Notes: generated by a model from the sequence alone, not told the origin. A DNA stretch of 64,000 bases from Acinetobacter calcoaceticus ANC 3811 (GCF_000399665.1 NZ_KB976986.1:558001-622000); one strand, 5' to 3'; shown: positions 15,743-26,003, counted from the first letter of the stretch. Numbers and translations: made by a program.

Positions 15743-17452
15743 ATGTTAGAACTTATACTTGTTTTATTTATTGCTATTTTTCTAGCATGGTGCCTCGGTA
15801 AATATCTATCTAAAGTGATGACAAATCAGCCAATGTGGGGTGATGGATTATTTCGCTGGATTGAAAATCCTGTTTATCGCTTATTAGGTATATCTCCACA
15901 ACAACAAATGAACTGGAAACAATATTCTCTAGCATTTGTTGTGAGTTGTGTTTTTCTAGCTGTGGCCGTTTTTGCTATTTTTATGACGCAAGTATGGCTA
16001 CCATTAAACCCCAATCATGCACCAAATATGAGTTGGGATTTAGCATTACACACGGTTATTTCATTTTTAACTAATACCAATCAACAGCATTATTCTGGTC
16101 AAGCTCAGTTATCTTATTTGTCGCAAATGACAGGTATTGTGGGCTTGCAAGTCATTACTCCAATGATGGGGTTGGCTTTGGTGGTCGCGACCTTAAGAGC
16201 TTTCTTTTATCAGCGCCCAAGCCATATTGCGGCCGATGTTGCCGAGCAACCAGATCAAATTTTAATTGGTAACTATTGGGCAGATGTAATTCGCCCTACA
16301 GTTCGATTCTTGCTTCCGCTCTGTTTTGTCTGGTCGTTATTGCTCAACAGCCAAGGCGTGCCAGCAACTTTCCAAGGCGGGCCGGAAGTACAGCTGATTG
16401 ATAAAGCCAATACGGTTCAAACTCAAAAAATTCCTTTAGGGCCAGTTGCACCAATGGTAGCGATTAAGCAATTGGGAAGTAACGGTGGTGGTTGGTACGG
16501 TCCAAATAGTAGTGTGCCTTTAGAAAATCCAACACCACTTTCTAATTTACTAGAAATGATTGCGATATTACTCATTCCACTTACCGTGATTTTTATGGTT
16601 GGGCATTTTACTCAACGTAAAAAATTTGCCTACTTTGTGTTTGGCAGCATGCTTTTCATGTCGATTATTTCAGGTGCAGCAGCTGTCTGGTCTGAGAGTA
16701 TGTCATCGACAGCATCTCAACTTGCCGTAATGGAAGGTAAAGAACAACGTTTTGGACCAGCAGCATCAGCAGTTTGGGCAGCGATCACTACGCAGGTGAA
16801 TAACGGTTCGGTCAATATGATGCATGATTCTTCTGCGCCGCTTACTGGTTTAGTTGAACTCATCAACATGTTGATTAATGCGATTTGGGGTGGTGTGGGC
16901 TGTGGTCTGCAACAGTTTATGATTTATCTGTTACTTGCAGTATTTATTGCAGGTTTAATGACAGGTCGTACCCCTGAATTGTTTGGACGCAAGATTGAAG
17001 CGGCAGAAATTAAATTGCTCGCGATTATTATCTTGATTCAACCTTTAGTCATTCTTGCATTTACCGCATTAAGCCTCAGCGTTCCAGGCATATCTGGAAT
17101 TAGTAATCCGGGACCACATGGTATTAGCCAAGTGTTCTACGAATATGTTTCTGCATTTGCCAACAATGGTTCAGGTTTTGAAGGTCTTGGAGACAACACT
17201 GTATGGTGGAATGTCACTTGTAGTATCGCTCTACTGTTAGGACGTTTTCCGACATTAATTTTGCCATTAATGATTGCGACACGTTTAGCAGCAAAAAGAA
17301 AAGCCTCCGAAACAGCAGGTAGTCTTCAAGTTGAAACTCCAACCTTTGCTTTAACGCTGATTACGATTGTTGTGTTGCTTACCTTATTACAATTTATGCC
17401 AGTTCTTGTCCTTGGGCCAATTGCCGATCAACTTTTGTTGGTTAAAGGCTAA
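15743..17452 (+). CDS. kdpA: Potassium-transporting ATPase subunit KdpA
   Basis: A 569-residue inner-membrane channel-like subunit of the high-affinity K+ pump KdpFABC, related to SKT transporters. The four selectivity-filter loops are visible as TNTNQQHYSG, GSNGGGWYGPNSS with ENPTPLSN, the TTQVNNGSVNMMHDS loop, and FANNGSGFEGLGDNT. Length agrees with E. coli KdpA (557). GAGGAG precedes the ATG by 6 bases. No gene for KdpF is recognisable between the promoter and kdpA; a 44-codon ORF occupies that place. Confidence 0.97.
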   Translation: MLELILVLFIAIFLAWCLGKYLSKVMTNQPMWGDGLFRWIENPVYRLLGISPQQQMNWKQYSLAFVVSCVFLAVAVFAIFMTQVWLPLNPNHAPNMSWDLALHTVISFLTNTNQQHYSGQAQLSYLSQMTGIVGLQVITPMMGLALVVATLRAFFYQRPSHIAADVAEQPDQILIGNYWADVIRPTVRFLLPLCFVWSLLLNSQGVPATFQGGPEVQLIDKANTVQTQKIPLGPVAPMVAIKQLGSNGGGWYGPNSSVPLENPTPLSNLLEMIAILLIPLTVIFMVGHFTQRKKFAYFVFGSMLFMSIISGAAAVWSESMSSTASQLAVMEGKEQRFGPAASAVWAAITTQVNNGSVNMMHDSSAPLTGLVELINMLINAIWGGVGCGLQQFMIYLLLAVFIAGLMTGRTPELFGRKIEAAEIKLLAIIILIQPLVILAFTALSLSVPGISGISNPGPHGISQVFYEYVSAFANNGSGFEGLGDNTVWWNVTCSIALLLGRFPTLILPLMIATRLAAKRKASETAGSLQVETPTFALTLITIVVLLTLLQFMPVLVLGPIADQLLLVKG

Positions 17453-17466
17453 GGAGGCGAGTGAAA

Positions 17467-19500
17467 ATGAATACACAAACTCATGTAAATAGCCATAAAC
17501 AAACCATGGCAGTGCCAAATTTTGAAGTTTGGAAAAATGCATTTGTGAAACTGCTACCGCAGCATGCAATTAAAAACCCTGTAATGGCAATTGTATGGCT
17601 TGGAACAGTCGTTACCGCAATGAGTACAGTCTTGGGTTACACCACGCTGTTATTTGGTTTAGCGGTTACAGCAATTCTGTTTATTACCATTTTATTTGCT
17701 AACTATGCTGAAGCGGTTGCAGAAGCCAGAGGTCGTGGACAGGCATCTTCATTGCGTGCAGCAAGAGAAAATTTAACGGCTCGAAGACTTAACTCTTTGA
17801 CAGACCGTCAAGCGACTCAAGTTGCAGCTACCCAACTTCATTTAAATGATTTTATTGAAGTACATGCAGGTGAGCTTGTTCCAGCCGACGGTGAGATTGT
17901 AGAAGGCTTTGCCACTATTAATGAATCGGCTGTTACAGGTGAGTCAGCACCTGTGCTACGTGAAGCTGGAACAGACCGTTCAGGTGTTATTGGCGGAACC
18001 AAAGTACTTACAGATCGTATTGTTGTGCAAGTGACTGCTGAATCTGGTCAAAGTTTCTTAGACCGCATGATTGCTTTGGTTGAAGGCTCAAATCGCCAAA
18101 AAACTCCGAATGAGATTGCGCTTGGCTTCTTGTTAATGGTGATGACAATCACGTTTTTAATTGTCGTGATTAGCTTGCCATTTATTGCCAAGTATTTGCA
18201 TATTGAACTTGATCCAGTTGTGCTCGTGGCGTTATTGGTCTGCCTGATTCCTACAACCATTGGCGGCTTGTTACCTGCGATTGGTATCGCGGGGATGAAC
18301 CGTGCACTCAAAGCCAATGTTTTGGCAAAATCAGGTAAAGCGGTAGAAGTTGCGGGTGACATTGATGTGCTTTTACTCGATAAAACAGGAACCATTACTT
18401 ATGGTGACCGTCAAGCGACTTCTTTTTATCCTTTAACTTCGGTAACTGAGTCGGAGTTGAGAGCCACTGCTTGGGTGAGTTCACTTGCAGACCCAACACC
18501 AGAAGGGAAGTCGATTGTTAAGTTAGCAAAAGAGCAAGGTCTAAAACAGCAAGAACCTGAGCAAGCCGAATTTATCTCTTTTAGTGCATCAACTCGAATT
18601 TCCGGTGTGAATTTACCGAATGGTGACCAAATTCGTAAAGGTGCTTTAGATGCAATCTTGAAGTTTGTAGATGAAGATTATTCTCAAGATTTAGAGTTAA
18701 AAGCACGTGTTGAACAAGTTGCTAAAAAAGGTGCAACACCATTGGTTGTCGCAAATCAACATCATGTATTAGGCGTGATTGAACTCTCTGATGTAATTAA
18801 ACACGGCATTAAAGAACGTTTCGCACGTTTAAGAGAAATGGGCATCAAAACCGTTATGGTTACGGGTGATAACCCATTAACTGCGGCCGCGATTGCTGCT
18901 GAAGCTGGGGTAGATGATTATATTGCCGAAGCAAAACCAGAAGACAAATTGGCTTGTATTCGCACCGAACAACAACAAGGCCGTTTAGTTGCGATGGTCG
19001 GTGACGGAACCAACGATGCACCAGCACTAGCACAAGCTGATATTGGTCTAGCCATGAACTCGGGTACACAAGCTGCAAAAGAAGCTGGCAATATGGTTGA
19101 TTTAGACTCAGATCCAACCAAACTTCTTGCTGTGGTTGAGATTGGGAAGCAGCAGCTGATTACGCGTGGTGCTTTAACAACATTTTCGTTAGCAAACGAC
19201 GTCTCTAAATACTTTGCCATCTTGCCTGCATTGTTCGCTGCTGCAATTCCACAAATGCAAGTATTGAATGTAATGCACTTAGCAAGTCCAAGCAGCGCGA
19301 TTTTATCTGCATTAATTTTTAACGCGATTATTATCCCGCTATTAATTCCAATCGCACTCCGAGGCGTGAAATTTAAACCGTCAACTGCAACTCAGTTACT
19401 ACGTCGAAATATGTTGATTTATGGGGTGGGCGGTGTGGTTCTACCATTCATTGCCATTAAAGCGATTGATGTAGTGATTGTTCAATTATTTGGTTTGTAA
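17467..19500 (+). CDS. kdpB: Potassium-transporting ATPase ATP-binding subunit KdpB
   Basis: A 677-residue P-type ATPase subunit that energises K+ uptake through KdpA. The phosphorylated Asp is residue 305 in LLLDKTGTITYGD, the phosphatase loop is AVTGESAPV, and the hinge is MVGDGTNDAPALAQAD. Two starts are possible: GTG 17461 and ATG 17467. AAGGAGG ends only 3 bases before the GTG but 9 before the ATG, so the ATG is preferred. Fifteen bases separate it from kdpA. Confidence 0.97.
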   Translation: MNTQTHVNSHKQTMAVPNFEVWKNAFVKLLPQHAIKNPVMAIVWLGTVVTAMSTVLGYTTLLFGLAVTAILFITILFANYAEAVAEARGRGQASSLRAARENLTARRLNSLTDRQATQVAATQLHLNDFIEVHAGELVPADGEIVEGFATINESAVTGESAPVLREAGTDRSGVIGGTKVLTDRIVVQVTAESGQSFLDRMIALVEGSNRQKTPNEIALGFLLMVMTITFLIVVISLPFIAKYLHIELDPVVLVALLVCLIPTTIGGLLPAIGIAGMNRALKANVLAKSGKAVEVAGDIDVLLLDKTGTITYGDRQATSFYPLTSVTESELRATAWVSSLADPTPEGKSIVKLAKEQGLKQQEPEQAEFISFSASTRISGVNLPNGDQIRKGALDAILKFVDEDYSQDLELKARVEQVAKKGATPLVVANQHHVLGVIELSDVIKHGIKERFARLREMGIKTVMVTGDNPLTAAAIAAEAGVDDYIAEAKPEDKLACIRTEQQQGRLVAMVGDGTNDAPALAQADIGLAMNSGTQAAKEAGNMVDLDSDPTKLLAVVEIGKQQLITRGALTTFSLANDVSKYFAILPALFAAAIPQMQVLNVMHLASPSSAILSALIFNAIIIPLLIPIALRGVKFKPSTATQLLRRNMLIYGVGGVVLPFIAIKAIDVVIVQLFGL

Positions 19501-19513
19501 TCTGGAGTTTGAA

Positions 19514-20119
19514 ATGAAAACTTATGTACAAAATTCAGAAGCAAATTTGGGTCAGACCTTAAGAGCATCTTTGGGATTATTAATTTTTACCTTAGTTGGC
19601 TGTGGTGCTGTTTATAGTGCGTTTGCTACAGGTGCGGGACAGGTGCTATTTAACAATCAAGCCAATGGCAGTTTGATTGAAATAGATCATAAAGTTTTAG
19701 GGTCAAAATTAGTCGCTCAGCCATTTGTGGGAGAGGCTTATTTTCATCCACGTCCTTCGGCAGTCGCTTATGACCCGATGGCTATGGCAGGTACAAACTT
19801 AGCTCGTACTAACCCTGAGCTAAAAAAGCAAATCGATGCTCAGATTCTTGAAGTGAAAAAACAAGATCATACGGGCAATACACCGATTCCAAGTGATTTG
19901 GTGACTAAATCTGGTAGTGGTATTGATCCGCATATTAGTCCTGAATCTGCTCAGTTACAGGTTGCTCGAGTGGCTCAAGCTCGTCATTTAGACCCTAAGG
20001 TTGTGGAAGAGCTTTTGCAAAAGCATATTGAACCGATGCAGTTTGGTGTATTGGGGCAAGCTCGTGTTAATGTATTAGAACTCAATATTGCTTTAGATCA
20101 ATTACAATCTACACATTAA
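19514..20119 (+). CDS. kdpC: Potassium-transporting ATPase subunit KdpC
   Basis: A 201-residue single-span inner-membrane subunit with a periplasmic domain, which stabilises the Kdp pump and raises its affinity. The hydrophobic anchor is ASLGLLIFTLVGCGAVYSAFA, and the family segments FVGEAYFHPRPSAVAYDPMAMAGTNLARTNPEL, SGIDPHISPESAQLQVARVAQAR and NVLELNIALDQL are all present. ATG 19514 with TGGAG 6 bases upstream is preferred over an in-frame start 36 bases earlier that would overlap kdpB. Confidence 0.96.
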   Translation: MKTYVQNSEANLGQTLRASLGLLIFTLVGCGAVYSAFATGAGQVLFNNQANGSLIEIDHKVLGSKLVAQPFVGEAYFHPRPSAVAYDPMAMAGTNLARTNPELKKQIDAQILEVKKQDHTGNTPIPSDLVTKSGSGIDPHISPESAQLQVARVAQARHLDPKVVEELLQKHIEPMQFGVLGQARVNVLELNIALDQLQSTH

Positions 20120-20157
20120 CTTAAAAATAAAATTGTTAGTTTACCGGATGATATCAA

Positions 20158-22812
20158 GTGCAAAGCAATCGCGAAAATCAGGCTGAAGCCTTATTAAATC
20201 ATGTCAACAGATATCAAGCCGGTCGACTAACGGTCTTTTTAGGGGCGGCACCGGGTGTTGGAAAAACCTATGCCATGCTCTCCCGCGCCAAAGAGTTATT
20301 TCAACAGGGTACAGATGTTGTTGTGGGTATTGTTGAAACTCATGGACGAATAGAAACCCTAAAAATCTTGGAAGGATTACCTGATATTGCTAGAAAGGAA
20401 ATGCAATATCAGGGGCATACTTTAGAAGAAATGGACCTAGATGCTATTCTGCTTCGGCATCCAGAAATTGTTTTGGTTGATGAGTTGGCTCATCGCAATA
20501 TACCAAATAGTCGCCATGAAAGACGGTGGCAAGATGTCAATGAATTGCTAGATGCAGGTATTGATGTATTTACGACCATAAATATTCAGCATTTAGAAAG
20601 CCTAAATGATGTGGTCTACCAGATTACGGGGATTCGAGTAAATGAAACGGTACCAGATCGGGTGTTTGATCGTATTCGAGACATTCGCTTAATTGATTTA
20701 CCAGTGAGTGAACTCATTGAAAGGCTCCACCAAGGAAAAGTCTATGTGCCAGAGCAAGCAAATCTGGCATTACAAGGCTTTTTTAGCATTTCAAATTTAA
20801 CAGCATTACGTGAACTCGCAATGCAATGCGTTGCTGAGCATGTTGATTCAGATTTAAAAGAGAGCTATGCCTCTAAAGGTTTAAAGTCTATCTCGCTGCA
20901 AAATGAATTAATGATTGCGATAGACGGACAAGGTTCTTCTGAATATTTAGTACGGGCAGGTTGCCGTTTAGCTGAGCGTAATGGTGCTACATGGACTGTA
21001 GTGAATGTTGCTAAAAGTCTGGACTTTGGACAGAGTTCGGAGAGTACTTATAAAAAAGAATATATCGAGGTTGATCGGGCGTTTGAGCTAGCTCGGCAAC
21101 TCGGTGGTCGAACAGAAGTTTTATATGGACATCGAGTTGCATCTGTTTTAATGGATGCTGCTGTTGATCGAGGAATTTCCAATCTGGTCATTGGCAAAAG
21201 TATTTCGCCGTGGTGGTTAAAGTTATTTAAGAAAAATTTAGCTCAGCAATTATTAAATCAAGAAAACTCGATTGCTTTAACCATTTTGCACCCAGAACAG
21301 GGCACTAAAAAAACAACTCAAATTGAAAAGCCATCATTTTTATCATTAAAAGAAAGTATTTTTGTTCTAGCTGTTACATGTGCCAGTATTTTTATAGCTC
21401 ACTTTGCTGAAGTTTTATTTGGTATTGAAGATTTTTCTGTCATTTTCATTATTTCAGTTTTAATTGTAGCAACCAAAACTAGAATGCTCGCTGCTGTAGT
21501 CGCAGCCTTAATCTGTTTCTTGGCCTATAACTTTTTCTTTATTGCACCACGTTTTACCTTACAAATTTCAGCACACCAAGGTGTAGTTACTGTTGTTGCT
21601 TTTTTTGCGGCAGCTTTAATTGCTGGGCGTTTGGCCTCTCAATTACGTCAGCAGGTTTTATCCTTAAAAGCAGCAAATGCCTACACTACGGTAATGCAAG
21701 ACTTAGCGCGTAAACTTTCTAGTGCGGTAAACCTTGAAGAAGTCATGCAAACAGGTCGTATGACTTTAGAAACTCAACTTCAAACTAAGGTGTGGATTTC
21801 TATTCAAGATAGAGTCATTTCATCTGATATAGAGCTAAATGATAAAGAAAAAGTTGCGGCAGATTGGTGCTTGAAACATCAACAACCCTGTGGACGTTTT
21901 ACCGATACACTCAGCCAGTCAAACTGGTGGTTTTTACCTCTGTTAGAACAGAAAAATAGCCTAGGTATTGTGGGAATTTACTTTAAAGATGAAGTAGTTT
22001 CTCTAAATTTTGAACAAAAAAAACTGACGGAAAGTGTAATTGAGTATATTGCACAAGCAGCTCTTCGCACCCAATTGGTCAATGAACTTGAACAAGCAAA
22101 AGTCACCAGTGAAACAGAGCGATTACGTTCGGCTTTATTATCTTCCGTATCGCACGATTTACGCTCACCACTTGCTTCTATTATTGGTGCAGCTGACACA
22201 CTTGCCCATTTTAAAGCTGATATGTCAGAGCAAGACCAGCAAGATTTACTTGAAACTATTCATTTAGAAGGCGAACGCTTAGATCGTTATATTCAAAATC
22301 TACTTGATATGACACGTTTGGGGCATGAAGGCCTATCTTTAAAAAGAGACTGGATTGGTGTAGATGAATTAATTGGCTCTGCAACCCGCCGTTTAAAGCG
22401 CTATAAATCAGATACTCAAGTATCGGTTGAATTACCTGAACAAGCGATTAGTTTATATGTACACCCAGCACTGGTAGAGCAAGCCATTTTTAATATTTTA
22501 GAAAATGCGGCAAACTTTTCACCTCCAGATGAACCAGTCATGATTCGTGCTCATCTTTCATCAGAAGATGAAGTAAAAATAGAAATTGAAGATAGGGGCG
22601 CAGGAATTCCTGAAGATGAAAGAAACCGTATTTTTGATATGTTTTACACCATGGAGCGCGGAGACCGTGGAAAATTTGGTACAGGTTTAGGGCTTACGAT
22701 CGTAAAAGCAATTATTGGTGCTCATATGGGTACAATAGAAGCATTTTCAGGACGCCAAAATAAAGGTACTTTAATTCAAATCAGATTACCCATTCATCCA
22801 GTAAAAGAATAA
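20158..22812 (+). CDS. kdpD: Sensor histidine kinase KdpD
   Basis: An 884-residue inner-membrane sensor for K+ limitation and osmotic stress. The order is: KdpD N-terminal domain with Walker A GAAPGVGKT (residues 29-37) and VDELAHRNIPNSRHERRWQDV; a universal-stress-like domain (about 240-380); four membrane segments (about 395-500); a GAF-like region; the kinase domain with phospho-acceptor His666 in SSVSHDLRSPL; and the ATPase with FGTGLGLTIVKAI. Start is GTG with GGATG nearby. It lies 38 bp after kdpC and 11 bp before kdpE, so all five genes form one operon. Confidence 0.97.
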   Translation: MQSNRENQAEALLNHVNRYQAGRLTVFLGAAPGVGKTYAMLSRAKELFQQGTDVVVGIVETHGRIETLKILEGLPDIARKEMQYQGHTLEEMDLDAILLRHPEIVLVDELAHRNIPNSRHERRWQDVNELLDAGIDVFTTINIQHLESLNDVVYQITGIRVNETVPDRVFDRIRDIRLIDLPVSELIERLHQGKVYVPEQANLALQGFFSISNLTALRELAMQCVAEHVDSDLKESYASKGLKSISLQNELMIAIDGQGSSEYLVRAGCRLAERNGATWTVVNVAKSLDFGQSSESTYKKEYIEVDRAFELARQLGGRTEVLYGHRVASVLMDAAVDRGISNLVIGKSISPWWLKLFKKNLAQQLLNQENSIALTILHPEQGTKKTTQIEKPSFLSLKESIFVLAVTCASIFIAHFAEVLFGIEDFSVIFIISVLIVATKTRMLAAVVAALICFLAYNFFFIAPRFTLQISAHQGVVTVVAFFAAALIAGRLASQLRQQVLSLKAANAYTTVMQDLARKLSSAVNLEEVMQTGRMTLETQLQTKVWISIQDRVISSDIELNDKEKVAADWCLKHQQPCGRFTDTLSQSNWWFLPLLEQKNSLGIVGIYFKDEVVSLNFEQKKLTESVIEYIAQAALRTQLVNELEQAKVTSETERLRSALLSSVSHDLRSPLASIIGAADTLAHFKADMSEQDQQDLLETIHLEGERLDRYIQNLLDMTRLGHEGLSLKRDWIGVDELIGSATRRLKRYKSDTQVSVELPEQAISLYVHPALVEQAIFNILENAANFSPPDEPVMIRAHLSSEDEVKIEIEDRGAGIPEDERNRIFDMFYTMERGDRGKFGTGLGLTIVKAIIGAHMGTIEAFSGRQNKGTLIQIRLPIHPVKE

Positions 22813-22823
22813 GTTGTAAAGTC

Positions 22824-23540
22824 ATGATAACTTCAGAAACATCGCCTGTAGAAACACGTATTGTGATTATTGATGATGAGCCTCAAATCCGTAAATTTTT
22901 AGATATTGCCTTAAGAACACAAAAATATAAGACCACGCTCTGTGAGACAGGTTACAAAGGCCTTGAAACTTTGGCGACCCAAGGTGCCGATTTGGTTATT
23001 CTTGACTTAGGCTTACCCGATTTAGATGGGAAAGAAGTGCTTCAAGAGTTACGTAGCTGGTCGAATGTGCCTGTTATTGTGTTATCTGTACGTGCCGATG
23101 AATACGAAAAAGTTGCTTTGCTCGATGCTGGCGCAAATGATTACATGACCAAGCCTTTTAGTGTGCAAGAGCTTTTGGCGCGCATTCGTGTCATCTTAAG
23201 AAATCAACCGATTCAGCAAGAAGCACATGTGTATGACGATGGCTATCTTAAAGTCGATGTCACACAACGTTTAGTTTGGGTTGAGCAACAGCCAATTACT
23301 TTAACTCGAAAAGAATTTCAACTTTTGACGTTATTAATGCGCTATCAAGGACAGCTTTTAACACAGCCACAACTTTTAAAAGAACTTTGGGGACCAACTC
23401 ATCAGGAAGATACTCATTATTTACGTATTTTAGTGGGGAAGTTACGTAGTAAGTTGGGGGATAACGCGATTCAACCACGCTATATTGCTACTGAACCTGG
23501 TGTTGGATTACGTTTTTTAGCTCAACAGAAAAATCATTAA
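22824..23540 (+). CDS. kdpE: Response regulator KdpE
   Basis: A 238-residue OmpR/PhoB-family regulator. The receiver domain (about 10-125) has IIDDEP, phosphorylated Asp61 in VILDLGLPDLDG, and Lys in YMTKPFS. The C-terminal winged helix (about 135-235) has LTRKEFQLLTLLMRY and HYLRILVGKLRSKLGD. Phosphorylated by KdpD, it activates the kdp promoter. The phased TTTAC repeats upstream of kdpA are its probable sites. Confidence 0.96.
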   Translation: MITSETSPVETRIVIIDDEPQIRKFLDIALRTQKYKTTLCETGYKGLETLATQGADLVILDLGLPDLDGKEVLQELRSWSNVPVIVLSVRADEYEKVALLDAGANDYMTKPFSVQELLARIRVILRNQPIQQEAHVYDDGYLKVDVTQRLVWVEQQPITLTRKEFQLLTLLMRYQGQLLTQPQLLKELWGPTHQEDTHYLRILVGKLRSKLGDNAIQPRYIATEPGVGLRFLAQQKNH

Positions 23541-23547
23541 TTTGATA

Positions 23548-23582
23548 TAAAAAAACCTTAGGGTATTTCTCCCTAAGGGTTT
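23548..23582 (-). terminator. Terminator for the PuuA-like gene
   Basis: CCTTAGGG and CCCTAAGG form an 8-bp stem. Read leftward, the stem is followed by seven T residues; read rightward there is no T tract. It therefore serves the leftward glutamine-synthetase-like gene, and perhaps kdpE weakly. Confidence 0.7.
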
Positions 23583-23616
23583 GCAAAGTGATTTATAGTT
23601 TTTTTGCTTTTTTTAT

Positions 23617-25041
23617 TTATATATCCCAATGTTGTTCTGCTTCAGTCATTTGGCTGTAAATATTTTGATATTCAGCCTGTTTCACTGTGTACCAATGCTC
23701 TACAAAGTCGGCCCCTAAATATCCTTTTAAAATAAGACTTCCTTTAAATATTTTTAACGCTTCTGGTTGGTTGTTGGCTAATAAAATATGCTCATCTTGA
23801 AACTTTAAAAGATGTGCAGGTTTTTGCAGAGGTAACTTATGAGATAAGCCATAAAACACGCCAGCTAAAATAGTCGCTGTAACCAGATAGGGGTTACAGT
23901 CGGCTCCAGCAACGCGATATTCTAAGCGTTGATTTTTTACATCTGAGCATGGAATTCGGATTGCGACATTACGGTTATTGGTATCCCAATTGGCTTCTAA
24001 TGGCACATGATGACCAATTTTAAAACGTCTATAAGAATTAATATTAGGCGCTAAAATTGCCATGGATGCAGGCATTAACTCAATGAGTCCGCTAATCGCA
24101 TTTAATAATTTGACGGAAAGCTCATCTTTTTCTTCTTCTGAGCTAAATACATTTTTATGATACTGATTGAGTAGACTCATATGAAAATGCATGCCACTTC
24201 CGGCTTTTGCCAAGTTTGGTTTCGCCATGAAACAAGCGGTTAAGTCATGCTTTCTTGCGACTTGCTTTACAATTCTTTTTAAAGCATTAATTTGATCGCA
24301 GAGCTTTAAAATATCATGGCTGTGTTGGAGGTTTAATTCATATTGTCCAGGTGACGACTCCGCAACAATAGCGGTAATTTCAATAGATTGAAGTAGGGCT
24401 GCTTTCTCAACTTCATCTAGGACTTGCTGATAGTTATTCGGTGCATCTATATCGAAACATTGGTTTTCTATGCAGGTTTCAGACTGATGCTGAGGTGAGA
24501 AAAGATAAAACTCTAGTTCGGCAGCCATGACAGGAAAATAATTGGTAGCCTGTAACTGATTTAGTAATTTTTTTAATATATTGCGTGGTTCATAACGACA
24601 GTCTGAACCATCTTCTTCTTGCATGGATAGGTAAAGCTGAGCATTCAATTCAGGAGATAATGCACTGGGTTGTAAGCTGCCTAAAATGGGTAGGCAAAGC
24701 CTGTCTGGTTCACCAATATATTTTCCTAAACCTGTCTCTTCAATCACTTTTCCATCAAGGCTCATAGCGTAAACAGAAAGTGGAAAATAACATCCATTAG
24801 AGAGGTTCTTTAAACTTTTAACATCAATCCGTTTGCCACGAATATGTCCGTTTAAGTCGTGCAGACAAATATCAACGTGCTGTGTGTGAGGATATAAACT
24901 TAAATATTCATCAACCTCTTTTAAAAAAAGCTCGGAATTGAAAATGTGAGTTTGTGTTGGAGGAATAAAATCATCTGATATTTTAAATGCCTTAAAGTGA
25001 GGATTTTGTAAGTTTAAACTTGGGTAAATATGCGTACTCAT
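23617..25041 (-). CDS. puuA: Gamma-glutamylpolyamine synthetase, PuuA-like (glutamine synthetase family)
   Basis: A 474-residue glutamine-synthetase-fold enzyme that tracks E. coli PuuA (472) throughout: VDICLHDLNGHIRGKRIDVKSLK, GCYFPLSVYAMSLDGKVIEETGLG, VAESSPGQYELNLQHS, FMAKPNLAKAGSGMHFHMSL, APNINSYRRFKIG and EYRVAGADCNPYLV. PuuA joins glutamate to putrescine as the first step of the gamma-glutamyl route; related Acinetobacter and Pseudomonas copies act on other amines, such as spermidine or ethanolamine. The rest of a puu pathway is absent on both sides, so its amine substrate is open. Confidence 0.82.
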   Translation of the reverse strand: MSTHIYPSLNLQNPHFKAFKISDDFIPPTQTHIFNSELFLKEVDEYLSLYPHTQHVDICLHDLNGHIRGKRIDVKSLKNLSNGCYFPLSVYAMSLDGKVIEETGLGKYIGEPDRLCLPILGSLQPSALSPELNAQLYLSMQEEDGSDCRYEPRNILKKLLNQLQATNYFPVMAAELEFYLFSPQHQSETCIENQCFDIDAPNNYQQVLDEVEKAALLQSIEITAIVAESSPGQYELNLQHSHDILKLCDQINALKRIVKQVARKHDLTACFMAKPNLAKAGSGMHFHMSLLNQYHKNVFSSEEEKDELSVKLLNAISGLIELMPASMAILAPNINSYRRFKIGHHVPLEANWDTNNRNVAIRIPCSDVKNQRLEYRVAGADCNPYLVTATILAGVFYGLSHKLPLQKPAHLLKFQDEHILLANNQPEALKIFKGSLILKGYLGADFVEHWYTVKQAEYQNIYSQMTEAEQHWDI

Positions 25042-25447
25042 TATAAAAACCTTGGTGGTTATTTAACTAAAATCCTACCGTAGCCTTTGAAGTTAATCCC
25101 GTAAAAAAAGAGTAAAAAGATTAAACAGTAATTTATGAGTAATTTTTGTTTTTTATTTTAATAATCAAATAATTGTAATCATTTTTTAAGGTAATTTTTT
25201 TAAGTAAAATTAGTGTATAAAGGTAGTTTAAGAGTGAGAAAATTTCAGTGAATTTGATTTTTTTAATTAAACAATATTAAGAATTATGACCTTTCAATTT
25301 GGTGAGATAGTCAAACTGATTTAAACTTAAGACTTATCCAGTGAATCACTTATTTTTGAAGTCTTGAATAGAGCAGGACCTTTTAGGGTGTTTACTGGAA
25401 TTTTATTTTTGCGTTTTTTTTTAATTTATTTTTTGAGTTCTCTTAAT
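25042..25447. other. Intergenic region, no gene seen
   Basis: About 400 bp of AT-rich DNA separates two divergent genes and must hold both promoters. I see no convincing ORF, RNA gene or repeat. A long in-frame extension of the DUF2799 gene back to 25364 lacks a good start. Confidence 0.5.
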
Positions 25448-25996
25448 ATGAAAAATATCATTTTAGCCATTCTAGCAATAAGCCTTTCTAGTTGTGCTGC
25501 AATGAGCGTAGAAGAATGTAAGACTGCGAATTGGTCATTAGTGGGTGAGAAAGATGGTTCAAAAGGTTCGTCGCTACGTTTAGATCAATATTACAAAGCA
25601 TGTGGAAAAGCCAATATTGTTCCAGATCAAAAGTCATATGAGCGTGGGTATAAAGAAGGTCTAGGGTATTATTGCCAGCCAACAAATATTTTTTATAGTG
25701 CTTTAGAGGGTAGTGGCAATATCAATGTGTGTCCAGTTGAGCAGCGTAATCGTTTAAGACCTTATTATCAAGCAGCTTCAGATTACTACAATGCAAAAAA
25801 TGAATATGACCGTTATGACGAAAAGTTTAAGCAATATTCTGACAGTGCTTATAACGAAAAATTAAAGCCAGAAGACCGTGAACGTTATCATAAGCTTTTA
25901 AGAGAATTACAAAATGATCGTGACCGTATTAATCGAAACTATTGGAACTCAATTCGAGATATTGAACGTTTCAAATATGATCATGGCTTAAAATAA
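25448..25996 (+). CDS. DUF2799 lipoprotein
   Basis: A 182-residue protein with a lipoprotein signal: MKNIILAILAISLSSC, with lipobox LSSCA, so it should be lipid-anchored, probably in the outer membrane. The mature part has the DUF2799 pattern, C..ANWSLVGEKDGSKG near the start and ERGYKEGLGYYCQPTN in the middle. A charged helical C-terminus (about residues 95-175, rich in Tyr, Arg, Asp and Asn) probably forms a coiled coil. ATG 25448 gives an intact signal sequence, which decides the start. The function of this family is unknown. Confidence 0.8.
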   Translation: MKNIILAILAISLSSCAAMSVEECKTANWSLVGEKDGSKGSSLRLDQYYKACGKANIVPDQKSYERGYKEGLGYYCQPTNIFYSALEGSGNINVCPVEQRNRLRPYYQAASDYYNAKNEYDRYDEKFKQYSDSAYNEKLKPEDRERYHKLLRELQNDRDRINRNYWNSIRDIERFKYDHGLK

Positions 25997-26003
25997 TATT
26001 TTA

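Noticed and set aside
17461-17466. GTG start for kdpB
   Set aside because: Only 3 bases separate it from GGAGG; ATG 17467 has the normal spacing.
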